Shown here piece by piece: positions 32,840 to 44,500 of a stretch of DNA of 64,000 bases. A model generated the notes under the pieces. The model did no database searches. It was given only the letters and a program-made list of their open reading frames with translations, and was not told the origin of the DNA. The stretch comes from Fagopyrum homotropicum. Taxonomy: Eukaryota > Streptophyta > Magnoliopsida > Caryophyllales > Polygonaceae. The stretch spans positions 139,822,426-139,886,425 of the forward strand of contig BSWB01000004.1 in NCBI GenBank assembly GCA_033239125.1, written 5' to 3'. Position 1 is the first letter of the stretch. Every line of letters starts with the position of its first letter. A program made the position numbers and the translations under genes.

Positions 32840-34550
32840 GAAAAGAGCCAACTATCAAAACACCAAAAAAATATAAGGAAACGAATAATCAGGAGAAGAA
32901 AAGCAAGAGAAAGGAGAAGACGTTGAAAACTAGAAGCTAAAAACGAAGGTAAAATATAATTGAAACAGGTAAAAACACATGACAAATGGAATTCGAAAGG
33001 GATTAGTAAACTAAAGAATAAAGTGGAACATATGAGTACGGAAAGATGAAATTAATTTCTTACGCATTTGTTGTTCTTGGACCGAAATGACGATACAAGT
33101 TAGAGCAAACTCGAATAATTGCCTCCTTGTATAGGGTGAGCCACGTCACCTCGATGTACCTCATCAACCTTGGACGTGATTTCCAATAAGCCCTCATTTC
33201 TGTAGATGTCGATGTAGTTGACACTAGATCTTAGTTTGAACAACACATGACATTAGTATGTGAAGATGACTTGTGCTTCCTTGGGACACAACACAACCCA
33301 CACTCGATGTTTAACATTACCATTTATATAAAATACGCACAAAATATACTTCACTTCTAGAAAGACTACGTTCAAGGCTTTGAAAAGACCTAACTCTCGA
33401 TCGGTAAAACCACATCCAATTCTTTGTTGTTGCAGAAATGCCGGAGCCTATTTAAAGTCTACTCATAATAATCTTTTTTCTTCTGTTCCATGAGTATAAA
33501 TGAAATTATGAATATTTTTTTTATGATGGACCATCCTTGACATACGCTAAAAGTCCTCAAGGTCGTACAACTAAATGACACGTCACTAGAACAAAGGCTA
33601 AAGACCTCTAATAAGAAGTAACAACAATGCATATATCCTCGACTTCTAATCATCGATTCTATCATAGAAACAAACATTTAAAAGTAATTTTTAGTCACAT
33701 TGGTGAGCATATAGACGTGGAGAGTGAGCGATGCTCACATGAGGATGAGCCCATGCAGCCGAAAGAGTCCATGAAGAAGATTTCTTAAAGAAACTAGAGT
33801 AAAGTAGACCCTTTTTGGTATTTATATCATTTCATAATATTTAATGTCATCTAAGACATTTCATTTAACCTTTAAGCTCTTGAACGTAATAAATTATCTT
33901 TGTAATTAGTTTTTATAATTTTATTTTTTTAATCATTTCCTCTTTAGGTAAAAAAGGCTTTTGAAGACATATAAAACCCTTTTTCTAGATTCATTTGTAG
34001 GTAGAATATTTGAGAACCAAAAAACCGTGTGTTTGCTTTAAATTGACGAAAACTTAATCACAAGAGAACTTGATTGAATCTTGTGTGTTGTGCTTGCTTG
34101 GTTGATCTTGTGTGTGTTAATCTCCTTAGAGATTAGTGCTCATAGTTTTTCATTAGCCTGCTCCTTGTGCTTGCCTCCACTGAAGCTTGTGTAAGTTTTA
34201 AAGAGTGAGGGTTAAGGTAAGACATTGTTTGAGTTTTGATAATCTTGATCAAGGTTCTTACACGATATCTCCGTAGTTCTTTCTTGTTGATTTCCTCCTT
34301 CATTCATCAATCTCCATTTCCTTCTTTCAATATTTTGTAAATCACCATTGTTAGCCATAACTAAATTGTGTTTGTTTGTGTAAGAAAAACCGTCCTCATT
34401 AGTGTTGTAGGGTACTCTTTGTCAACATTAAGTCATAGTGGCATTAACCCCGCATGATTTTTCTTTGTGTTTGTGATATCGCCGATTTCCAACAACAAAA
34501 TCTTGTACCTATACAAAAACAAAATCCAAATGTTAAATTCACGACACGTG
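32840..34550. other. AT-rich intergenic stretch, possible old LTR debris
   Basis: No coding exon or RNA gene is recognised over 1.7 kb. The part at 33950-34480, rich in CTTGTGTGTTG and TTGATCTTGTGTG motifs, has the look of an LTR R/U5 region, but no matching partner or duplication is visible. Confidence 0.4.
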
Positions 34551-34559
34551 AGGTAAATA

Positions 34560-35330
34560 TAAAGTTGTGTATGTAATTAACAAAAATCAATAAAACTTAC
34601 TCATTGGTTTTATATGTCATGTCCATGAAAATAATGTAGGAAAACATGTTCATCAATGGCCCCAAGTCTGGATGTGCGAGAAAGAATCCGACCACCATGA
34701 GTCCAAACATATTCTTGCATTCACATAGTATCCAAGTTCCTTCACCATATGGAGTGCTTATGTAAGGACTCTTTTTCTTTAGCTTGTATCATCCTCATCT
34801 TCAAACCGGTAATGTATATTTGTCGGATGGAGGTGATATTGTCCGGGTCTAAACTTCATTATCCTATGAAGAAAGCTAGAACTACGTTAGCGGTGAGAGA
34901 AAGGCAAAGATAGAGTTCTGAGACACTTTGCCATCTAATTGCACGGATTTTAAGATATGTCTCGGTTTTAATCCTGACCCTAGTTTATGCTCCACTGTCC
35001 GATATAGCGTGAGGTTTAATTTTTGACATATGTGTGCCCCCTTAATTGACCGGGAAGTATGTGATTGTGCACTTCACATAAACCTCAATGTCCATATTTT
35101 GTCTTCAGTTTGTGACCCCTCGATTTCAACTCACATCATTCTTTTTCCAGCAAGCAGTTGATGTATGGTCAATGTCAACATCTTTCTTCTTTCAAGGTTC
35201 TCCGTATCTCTCGCATGACAAACAAAAGTTACGTAATCCGTTTTTATCCAACTATGATTTGTTTGTGACCAACGTCATTTTCATTGTCCAAGCCATAAAA
35301 CGAGACCAACTCAATAAATTATCTCGTTTG
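34560..35330 (-). pseudogene. MULE/FAR1-type transposase remnant
   Basis: On the minus strand, fragments in several frames resemble the FAR1 DNA-binding region (RNFCLSCERYGE at about 35215-35250). Further on there is a transposase-core start: GEGTWILCECKN, then FLAHPDLGPLMNMF, then MDMTYKTN (about 34620-34760), which fits the HPxxxxLLNxFPxVLxxDxTYKTN pattern of MULE/FAR1 proteins. Numerous stops and frameshifts show it is long dead. Termini were not found. Confidence 0.55.
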
Positions 35331-35865
35331 TAAAAATATCCGCGCATCTCAAAGATAGCTGAATAATTTGTACTGTCATCATGCGAGAATTTCGTACGAT
35401 CCTAACTTTCGAATCCAATATTTAGAATTATAATCGATGCTCTAACGGAATCATATTTTGCATTAATTAACCAAAGTTGTTGATAACTCTAATTTTGGAA
35501 TCTCGTGGATGAAGATTTTTGAAACGTCCCGGAATAAGGTGGGTTTTAGGTTTAAAATTTCCGTATTTTATTATCATTTTAATATCCTAAATAATTTAAG
35601 AGTGTGATTTTTATAACAAAAACTATATTGGGCTAATTAGATAAGTATGTTTTTTTTATTTTATTGTATACTAACTAGGCCTTTTCTAGTTTTCTATTTG
35701 GTAAATATACCCCATAATTTTTTACCACTTTCATTTAATGGTAAGGTAAAACTAATTAACCCTTCTATTAAAAAAGAAAAAATATTTGATGTTTGTTTTG
35801 TAAATTTTGATTTTAATTACTGAATTTGTTTTTTATTTTATTTTTATTTTTATTTTCTATTTTCA

Positions 35866-36570
35866 TACCGGACATTAACATACTGGACATTTTACATACC
35901 GGACATTTACATACCGGACATTTTATATACCGGACATTTACATATCGTACATTTTACATACCGGAAGTTCATAAAAAGATTTTTCATACCGGAAGTTCAT
36001 ACGGGAAGTTCATAATGAAATTTTTCATACCGGAAGTTCATACCGAAATTTTTTATGCCAGAAGTTCATATCGGATGTTCATACCGGAAGTTCATACCAA
36101 AATTTTTTATACCGGAAGTTCATACCGAAATCTTTTATACCGGAATTTCATCCCGAAAGTTCATACTGAAAGTTCATACCGAAAGTTCATACCGGAAGTT
36201 CATACCGGAAGTTCATACCGAAAGTTCATAACGAAGTTTTTCATACCGGAAGTTCATACCGAAATTTTTTTTATACCGGAAGTTCATACTGAAAGTTCAT
36301 ACCGGAAGTTCATACCGGAAGTTCATACCGGAAGCTCATACCGAAAGTTCATACCGGAAGTTCATACCGGAAGCTCATACCGAAAGTTCATACCGGAAGT
36401 TCATACCGAAGTTTTTCATACCGGAAGTTCATACCAAAATTTTTTATACCGGAAGTTCATACCGAAAGTTCATACCTGAAGTTCATACCGTTCATACCGG
36501 AAGTTCATACCGGAAGTTCATAACAAAGTTTAATATACCGGAAGTTCATACCAAAATTTTTTTTATACCG
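35866..36570 (+). repeat. Left array, 15-bp then 13-bp units
   Basis: It starts with six 15- to 16-bp units of CATACCGGACATTTA type, then changes to several dozen 13-bp units of CATACCGGAAGTT type, interrupted by AAATTTTTT spacers. Because 13 is not divisible by three and no unit contains a stop, the open frame rotates and gives a 13-residue repeat (blocks YRKFIPEVHTGSS). The resulting 217-codon frame at 35826-36479 is a by-product of the array. Confidence 0.85.
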
Positions 36571-36734
36571 GATGCCAATGATGTTTACACTGGTGAATTT
36601 ACAACCTTTGCTCGCTCAGGGTGATGCTGACAGTGGTCTTGATCGTCTCTGGGCAAAGAAGAAGGTTATACCATTTTTAGAGACAATTTTGTTGCTTCAA
36701 GGTTGATACCTGAATGTTGTATTTTTGCTCATAC

Positions 36735-37390
36735 CATTTTTATAACTTCCGGTATGTAATTCTCTGGTATGTAATTCTTAATTCCAAACTATGACATAAA
36801 ATCAGTTTGTTTGGTATAACTTCCGGTATGATAACTTTGGGTATGATAACTTTCGGTATGATAACTTCCGGTATGTGAACTTCCGGTATGTGAAGCTCCG
36901 GTATGTGAACTTCCGGTATGTGAACTTCCGGTATGTGAAACTTCGGAATGTGAACTTCCGGTATGTGAACTTCCGGTATGTGAAACTCCGGTATGTGAAA
37001 CTCCGGTATGTGAAACTCCAATATGCATTCCCAAAATATAAAAATAAATAAAGAAAATAAAAAAGACAAAAAAATAAAAGAAAATAAAAAATAAATTTCA
37101 GTATGATAACTTCCGATATGATATGATAACTTCTGGTATGATAACTTCCGGTATGATATGATAACGTCCGGTATGATATGATAACTTTCGGTATGATATG
37201 ATAACTTCCGGTATGATAACTTCCGGTATGTGAACTTCCGGTATGTGAAGCTCCGGTATGTGAAATTCCGGGTATGTGAAATTCCAGTATGTGAAAGTTC
37301 CGGTATGTGAAAATTCCGGTATGTAAAAATTCCGGTATGTGAAAATTCCGTTATGTGAAATTATGGTATGTGAAAATTCCGGTATGAGAA
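36735..37390 (-). repeat. Right array, mainly 15-bp units, inverted
   Basis: Units of CTTCCGGTATGTGAA and ACTTCCGGTATGATA (15 bp) are the inverted counterparts of the left array with the same CATACCGGA core. Since 15 is divisible by three, the minus-strand frame is a constant five-residue repeat (HIPEV), giving a 109-codon frame at 36740-37069. An A-rich spacer divides the array near 37025-37095. Confidence 0.85.
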
Positions 37391-37735
37391 AAATTCTTCA
37401 TTCAGAAAATAAAAAAATAAAGAAAATAAAAATGAGAAAAAAAATTAATAAAAGAAAATAAAAAAACAAATTCAGTTTTTAAAAATTAAAACTTACACTT
37501 AAATAACAAACATTTTTTTTAAATAGAAGGATTAATTAGTTTTACCTACCATTAAATGAAAGTGGTAAAAAAATATGGGGTATAGTTTCTTTAAAAAAAA
37601 CAAAAAAGAGCCTAGTAGGCCAAATTCTTTCTACTATATTTTAAAAAAAATATAGATATATATTATTAAGTATATTACTCGTAAATTGTTTTACGGAAAA
37701 GATCGTAATATTTCCCGATTCAAAATTTTCGTTCC

Positions 37736-37737
<2 letters not shown>

Positions 37738-37779
<42 letters not shown>
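37738..37779. repeat. (TA)n microsatellite
   Basis: About 21 uninterrupted TA dinucleotides just outside the foldback element. Likely length-polymorphic. Confidence 0.95.
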
Positions 37780-37783
<4 letters not shown>

Positions 37784-37799
37784 TCAAACTATTTTATTT

Positions 37800-39650
37800 T
37801 TATTTTCTTTTTCTTCCTCTCTCACACTCACAAGTCGCTAGTTCAAGTCTTGCCGTTGACCTTGTGTATTTCTTCATCCTTTTGAAACTCTCCTCAAGCC
37901 ATCTTCTCGTGCCGCCTGGGACCGCTGGCACACCGTCTGAACCACCTAGCACCACCCACATCATTAACACATTTCTCCATTATCGAGCCATCTCTTGAGC
38001 CACCTGGTTACACCTAGTCCTCCAAGCCGCCCAATCTCACCCTTGATACCCACACTGACCCTGAACTGTTTTCCTGCTTTACCTATCCCTACCTAGAACC
38101 CACTTTTCCCTTGCATGTAGCCCTCCTACCGGCTCACCACTCCCTCACCTTGGCCACTGGCTACACCCTTGACTAGCCCCCGTGACCCTAATCCATAGAC
38201 CGGCCCCCAACTCCGGTGACAAGCCTGCTAACTACCTTCCCCACCCTACCCTCTCCCCTTTGTATCAATCCCTTGTCTCGAGCCTTCTAGCCAGCCTTGC
38301 AAACCCCTTTTCCTTTTTTTTTTTTCTTTTTCTCACCTCTACACTCTTACCCTCACTTCCCTCTTACTCCCTCTTCACTTCTTTACCCCTCATCTCTCCT
38401 ACGCCACCATTCACCCTCGAAACTCACCCTATCGCCCTTGTTTAGACTAAAAATCTAAGGAAAAACCTTCCTTCCTTCTCTATATATCGCCACCAACCGA
38501 ATCCATGAATAACCCTCCACCAGAGCCACCAGTAACCCTCAACCAGAGTTAGCCTCACCTGGGGGCAACCTTCGGCTATGGAATTACAGTTTTGACCCCA
38601 AAAAGATTAATTACGATTTTTTACCCTAATTTTATTTACGAAAACTATCCTATATATATATATATTACATTATTTGCCCAACTTTAATTTTAGACCTAGA
38701 ATTGATTAGTGATTATGGTTTAGGTTTGGAAATAGCTTTGGAATAAAGATTAGTTCAAGTCGAAGTTCGACAAACCGTCGATCGACTTCTGGTTACATCG
38801 ACGCTACGTGTTTTGGATTATGGGTTTCGGGCAAAAGCGACGTGTGATCCAAACTCAGATTATGAATACGTTGATTGTCGAACTTTAAAAGTGTTTGGGC
38901 TTTGAGCCATTCCGTGAGATAATTTAAGGCAAGTACTAGTGCTCATTTTTATATGAGCATGAATAAGATTGAGTCATTATGTTATTCGATGCATGCTTTA
39001 GCGTTTTGTAACATGTTAACATGATGTTTGTATTATTATTTGCATACATGAGTATTTCTTTCGCTTTTAAGATTTTGATGTGATTTGTGGTGTTGATTTG
39101 GAAAGACTTAGAAAACGGTCGCCTTGTTTTTTCTTTTCCATTCGATGATGACGTATTTTTTATCGTATATAATTTTTTAAGTAGAATTATGGAAATTTAA
39201 GAGGAAATCGATTTATGGATGTGGAGATATTATGATGATTTGGATTATGGCCGTGTCGGGCAAGTGTCTTATTTTATGATGAGATGATTCGGTTTGTGAT
39301 CATGTATTTCGTTTTCGTGATTTTTTGCTAGCTGGTTGAGGCGGGCCATGGTTACTGATGACACCAGGTTTCTGTAGGCTAGGGATTCCTTACCATTAGT
39401 GAATAGCGAAGACTCACTTGATCCGTGATTCCGTGCTCATCCCATGGTTTAAGGTAATAAGGTACCTTCGTAATAAACGCTGGATGTGGGCACGCTTTAA
39501 ACTAAATTTTAGTGGAAATCGAGTTCCCAAAAAATTTTCGGTTTATCCTGAGGTTGTCTTGATATTTGTTCTTCCCCGCTTGAGGATCTTTGTTCTTCCC
39601 CACTTCAAGATCTTTGTTCAGAGCAATCAATGAGTCAATCATGAGGGTAT
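37800..39650 (+). other. CT-rich and LTR-like sequence, no gene
   Basis: A pyrimidine-rich part (37800-38460, many CCACC and CTTCC runs) is followed by sequence resembling a chromovirus LTR promoter and leader. Open frames at 38182-38445 and 39418-39633 show no domain. I treat it as the body of the surrounding solo LTR. Confidence 0.5.
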
Positions 39651-39852
39651 TTTGGTCATTACATAAAATTAAAACTAATTCCGAACCATCTAACTAAACA
39701 CGTTTACGGAGAATTTTTTATAGACTACAATTCTCAAAACAACTCTTATTAAAATAAGATCCGCAATCACAATTTTACTAAATACGGCCTCTATTTACGT
39801 GTAAAATTTTTTTTCAGCACATTGTTGTATTACATTTATTATATTTGAAAGA

Positions 39853-40075
39853 GAAAATTATCTAAACAGTACCCCATCTTTTGGCCTGACTAAACTTTAG
39901 TACCCCATCCTTTTAACTATCAGAACGGTATCCCATCTACTGACCCCGACCGAAGATTAGTGTATACGACACTGTTCAAACGTTAAATTTGAAGAACGAC
40001 GTTATGAGTGAGGGGTATCATCGTCCATTAACCTTTACTTCTCTTTTTGCCTTAAATTTTTCAACGGTTAAATAA
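39853..40075 (+). repeat. MULE left terminal inverted repeat
   Basis: About 220 bp, complementary to 44831-45042, ending near TTTTTGCCTTAAATTTTTCAACGG. It lies immediately upstream of the GRF zinc-finger gene and probably supplies its promoter. Confidence 0.85.
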
Positions 40076-40197
40076 TCAAACCGCCAACCACTTTCTTCAT
40101 TCTCCACAAAAACCCTAACCCCTAATTTTCTCCAATTCGATTCTGTTCGTTTTGGTCTTCAAAATTCTACGCATTTGTCAGTTGAAGAGTGTATGCT

Positions 40198-40642
40198 ATG
40201 GATCAAGGGTCTTCGATTGGGTCTTCAAGCTCGTGGAGGAGAGGAGTGCCAGAATCCGATCGTGTTCGTTGCTACCATGGGATTCCGGCGACGATTTCCA
40301 TCTGCAGGCGACCTCCTAACGTCGGAAAACATTTCTATGGTTGCCCTATGTGGAAGGTATGTCCGATTAGGGTTTTTTGTCTTCAATTTCCATTTGGTGA
40401 AGAAGAACTTGGTTTTTCTGTCAACTGAATGAAACTGTGTGTGGTTTTATTTTCTATTCTAGGCTGGACAAGGATGTGGGTTTACAAGAGATGTGAAGGA
40501 ACCAGAAGGTATATTGCAAGGCTTAAGTGTTGAATCTGGAGTTCCACCATATATTGTTAGGATGCAGCAAGAGATTTTAGTTTTAAAATGTGTGGTTATT
40601 GTGTTGTTCATCTTTGCAGTGATAGTATTGTTAAAAGTATGA
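40198..40642 (+). CDS. MULE-borne GRF zinc finger protein with a C-terminal membrane segment
   Basis: Two exons, 40198-40356 and 40463-40642, joined by a GT-AG intron in phase 0, give 112 residues. The start is the in-frame ATG at 40198 (MDQGSSIG); the frame is open upstream but without another ATG. A Ser-rich N-terminus precedes a GRF-type zinc finger: RCYHGIPATISICRRP, then NVGKHFYGCP, and after the splice QGCGFTRD. This gives Cys/His-Cys-Cys ligands spaced as in the family, with His in the second position. A hydrophobic C-terminal helix (VVIVLFIFAVIVLL) ends the protein. GRF fingers bind nucleic acid, and small GRF-plus-membrane proteins of this kind are common in plant genomes. Here it is inside MULE terminal repeats. 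Its function is unknown. Confidence 0.75.
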
Positions 40643-40689
40643 ACAAATTTTCTGTCTAAATAGATCCAATGATATTGGTTATTGTATTG

Positions 40690-41480
40690 TTCTATTTTGT
40701 ATGAGATATTGGATATTTATGAAGTTTGTGTATGATCAAGTTTCTGTATGATCAAGTTATTGGTTTTATCATTATTGTCTGTCAAGAGAAAATTGAGTTT
40801 GGTTTTATCATTATTGTCTGTCAAGAGAAAATTGAGTTTGAATAAAGATTGTGTATGATCAAGTTTGTGTATGAGATATTGGATAATGTTTATTCATCAC
40901 TGTCAAGAGAAAAGTTTGTGTATGTTTTATTGGTTATTCATGACTGTGAAGAGAAATTTCAGTTTGAGTCAAGAGAAATTGTGAAGAAAAATTGTGTATG
41001 ATATTGGTTATTTATACACAAACAGAATGTACCACACAAAAGGTATATGTCTAAAGGTTATTGTGAAGAAAATTTGTGTAAGAGAAACCAAAAATTAGTA
41101 GATCATACACAAGAGAAAATCTGTCTAAAGCCATAGAATGTTATAAAAACCAATAAACAGAATGTAGTGTGACCAATGATGCAGCAATCAACACAAGATC
41201 TGTCTAAAGCCAAAGAATGTTTTATAAACAGAAGGTACTACACCGGTTATAAAAACCAATATACAGAAGATACTACACAGGTACTACACAAGATAAAAAC
41301 CAATAGAAATAGAAGGTACTACACAACTACACAGGATAAAAACAGAAGGTACTACACAGCTACAACAAAAACAGAAGGTACCACATAGAAGGATCAAAAC
41401 CATAGTCAAAGTATGAATTAAACCAAAACAGAAGGTATATTACAAGCCAGATTGTTTGTCTTACTAAACTAAAACAAAAG
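40690..41480. repeat. Short direct repeats between the two convergent MULE genes
   Basis: The 39-bp block GGTTTTATCATTATTGTCTG...TTGAGTTT occurs twice in tandem at about 40762-40840, amid many GTGTATGATCAAGTTTG and GAGATATTGGTTA copies. Further right, ACAGAAGGTACTACAC-type units repeat six or more times (41228-41390). The region is noncoding and acts as the shared 3' end of the two genes. Confidence 0.7.
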
Positions 41481-41539
41481 GTATTGTCACTAAACCATAA
41501 CAGAAGGTGCAATTACAAGCATTCAGCACAATTACAATT

Positions 41540-44500
41540 TCATAAGGAAGTGTGATCTTGCTCTTCTTCTTGTTGTGAACTTTCTTCATTCCTCTTTGCA
41601 CATGTCTTCTTGTTGTGTCCTTTCTTCCTACATATTGAGCAAGTGACTTGCATATAGTATGCCTTGGATAGCTTCTTTGCACCAGGTGGTGGAGGGATCT
41701 CACCTACAAAACAAAAATAGTCAAAGTATGAATTAAACTTAGTTCTATAATTACCTACAGCTTTGGTAAACTTAATCTTACCTTGAGATGGAGTCCTTAA
41801 AACAGGAGGTCTTCTAGGTTGCCTTCTATACAATGGAGGTGCAATAGGTCTACTCATCTTCTCTCACTCTCTAACCCTTGCAATTGGATTCATCCCAGGC
41901 TCATAGGCTCTCATGTATGCTTCTTTACTGTAACATTCATCCACAAATTCATCTGGGGTTTTTCCAAGTGAAAAAATTGCACAACATGCATGTCCACAAG
42001 GCAATCCTGACACATCCCATCTCCTACATGTGCATGTCTTCAAGTCCAAGGCCACTGTGTGTTGACTAGTGACTCCACTTATGCAGACAGCCCCCCTTCC
42101 ATGAATCTCATACTTAGCACGACTAGATGCTAGAACCCTATACTCATTGCTCCACCTCACTGCCTTTCTCAAAATCTTTTCAACCCTTGGTCTCATATTT
42201 GTTTTCCATCTACCACCTGATAATCTTCTATTGCATATCCTTACCATTGTTGCAGTTCTAATCTCCTCTAGACACCCTAAGATACCTTTCTTCCTTGCAC
42301 TTACAATGCTCTTGTTGAAGCTCTCACTATGGTTGTTTAGCAAGATGGCACACTTGAACTTTGGATCAAAGTGAGACAAGCTCCAATGAGTTGCAGACCT
42401 TAGACAAAGAAACAAACAACCAACCATATCATTAAAGGCATAAAATCAAGAGAAGAAAAACATATCATTAAAGACAAGCTCTAATGAGTTACAGACCTTT
42501 CCTTGCACCACTTCCAGCCCCTTTCTATAGTCAACCTCATGTCCTCCATTGCTTCTTCATATGTGTTCAAAGTGGAGCTTTTAGCAATTGCCCAGAATTT
42601 ATTTTTCAGCTCCAATCCTTAGACAAAGAAACAAACAATCATATCATTAAAGGTATAAAATCAAGAAAAAAAAATATTGGACAAAGATATTAGAATAAGA
42701 AGAGTATACCTCTGAACCCATCAAGCTTGAAGTTATTGTGTAAATGTCTTACACAATGTCTATGTGTGGCTTCTGGAAAGAGATCCCTGATTGCCTGCTC
42801 TAGACCCTTTTGTTTGTCACTCATAAAGCAATATTGAGAGGATTGATTCATCTCCAAGTCGACCTTCAAAAATTCCAAGAACCAAGTCCAACTATCTCTA
42901 CTCTCTTGCTCAACAACTGCCCAAGCAACTGAAAAAATCCCATTGTTTACATCAATGCCTACTGCAGACAACAATTGTCCCTTGTGAACAGATTTTAGAT
43001 GAGTTCCATCTAAACAAATCAATGGTCTACACCCTGCCTTCCAACCCTTTTTCAATGCATCAATGCATATGTAAATTCTCTTGAACCTAGGAATATCATT
43101 ATCCAATTCAGTTTGAATCCAAACTGATGTCCCAGGATTTTTCTTCTTAAGCTCGTGTGCATAGCTATCCAGCAGGTTATATTGATCTTCATGGTGCCCT
43201 TGTGCCATTCTGAGAGCTATCTTCTTTGCCCTACAACAAGTTTGATTGTCAATCCGCATCTCAAAGTCCTTGTTAATGACATTTTGTATACCCTCTCTAC
43301 TCCAAGTAGGATCACTCAAGAAGAAATCTTGATACTCCTGGGCTATGAATGGTGCATGTAGATGATAAACTTTTTTGTCCAAGGTACTACAATTGTGCTC
43401 TAGATTGATGCTTTTAATCCAGATTGAAGGACAATCCTTGTCTGTAGTTGATGCATATATCCTCCACGGGCAACCTGAAGAGGATACATACTTAGCAACC
43501 ACCTTATGTCTAGCATTTGTTGGAAATCTCAGTTGCTTCCTTGTAAGTACAGCATGCTTCCTCACAGCCTGTTTGAAAACTTTATAGCTTTCAAACTCCA
43601 TGCCCAAACTGAAGTCAGGATTCTTCATGTGCACCTTTGGATTAAAGGAAGGAAATTCATGGAATCTTTTCCTACACTTAACAGGAAATGGTGTACCCTC
43701 CTTATCCGGATCTCCATACAATTCTTCATTTGAAATAAGCCCATCCAAACCCCTGTCATTGTCATCCAATTCCAGACTCTTTTTTTTACCACCATCTCCC
43801 TCCACATTAGCATCAAAATCTTCATCATCTTCATTCTCATACTCAGACTCTTCATAAGGGCTAAAATCTTCATCATCAGAAGAAGATTAATCATTAGGTC
43901 CACTTGTAGAAGAAGACTCATCATCAACCATTGTTTCAGCCTCTTTTGTCCTAGAACTTTCCCCTATGCTTCTTGTTGAATATATATGACGTTTAGGCCA
44001 CACTACAACTGCTTTAACCCTTTTGCTAGGTGTGTCTACAACTCTAGCATCCTTACTGCCACCATCCTTACTACCACCATCCTTACTACCACCATCTTGA
44101 AAACTGTCTACATTCAACAAATCATCATCGACATTGTCCTCAATGTCATCAACATTGCCTCCCAAGTATACAGTGTGATCAATTTCATCCCCAGGCAGAG
44201 TTAATTCTTCTTCTGTGAACTCTCTCCTAGGATTTTCAGACACAATAAACAACTCTAACTCCCTAGTTTTGTTAGTTACATAAGAAGACATTTCCAATGC
44301 CTCCTTATCACAACTTACAGGCAAGAAACCTGAGCCATCTTCACTACCAGGTATCCTAAACCAAAACTGAATCGGTGGAACCTCATATCCAATATCATAC
44401 GCCCAAAGAACAATAACAGGCATAGAAATCATATCCATGTCTACATAGTCAGAGTACAATACTTCTCCTCCAACATATTTGCGATTTAACCCTCCTTTAC

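Larger units (their letters stand above)
35671..37621. mobile_element. Foldback element with minisatellite inverted arms
   Basis: The outer arms are about 200-bp imperfect inverted repeats. The plus strand at 35671-35840 (CTAGGCC ... ATACCCCATAATTTTTTACC ... ACTTTCATTTAATGGTA ... AACTAATTAA) recurs inverted at 37440-37621. Inside them are two arrays of CATACCGGA-type repeats in opposite orientation: left 35866-36570 reading CATACCGGAAGTT, right 36735-37390 reading the complement (TTCCGGTATG). A unique centre of about 160 bp lies between (36575-36735). This organisation matches foldback transposons with long modular inverted repeats. No transposase is encoded, so it would be non-autonomous. 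Target duplications were not resolved. Confidence 0.75.
35520..39771 (+). mobile_element. Probable solo LTR (Tekay-like), carrying a foldback element
   Basis: The stretch begins TGAAACGTCCCGGAATAAGG and ends CCGCAATCACA, flanked on both sides by ATTTT (35515-35519 and 39772-39776). It has no gag or pol. A CTATATATC TATA box lies near 38480 on the plus strand, and the composition from 38560 to 39650 resembles chromovirus LTRs. Without the foldback insertion it would be about 2.3 kb. An AT-rich 5-bp duplication is weak evidence, and a comparison with other copies would settle it. Confidence 0.5.

Noticed and set aside
35826..37069. Long open frames (217 and 109 codons) with repetitive protein
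   Set aside because: They are produced by stop-free 13- and 15-bp tandem repeats, with no start context or domain. Other frames through the arrays are open too.
35866..37390. CRISPR-like array
   Set aside because: Units are directly adjacent with no unique spacers, in eukaryotic DNA; this is a minisatellite.
41703..41753. 51-nt GT-AG intron in the transposase's last exon
   Set aside because: It is below the usual minimum plant intron size and in frame without a stop, so I left it as an alternative only.
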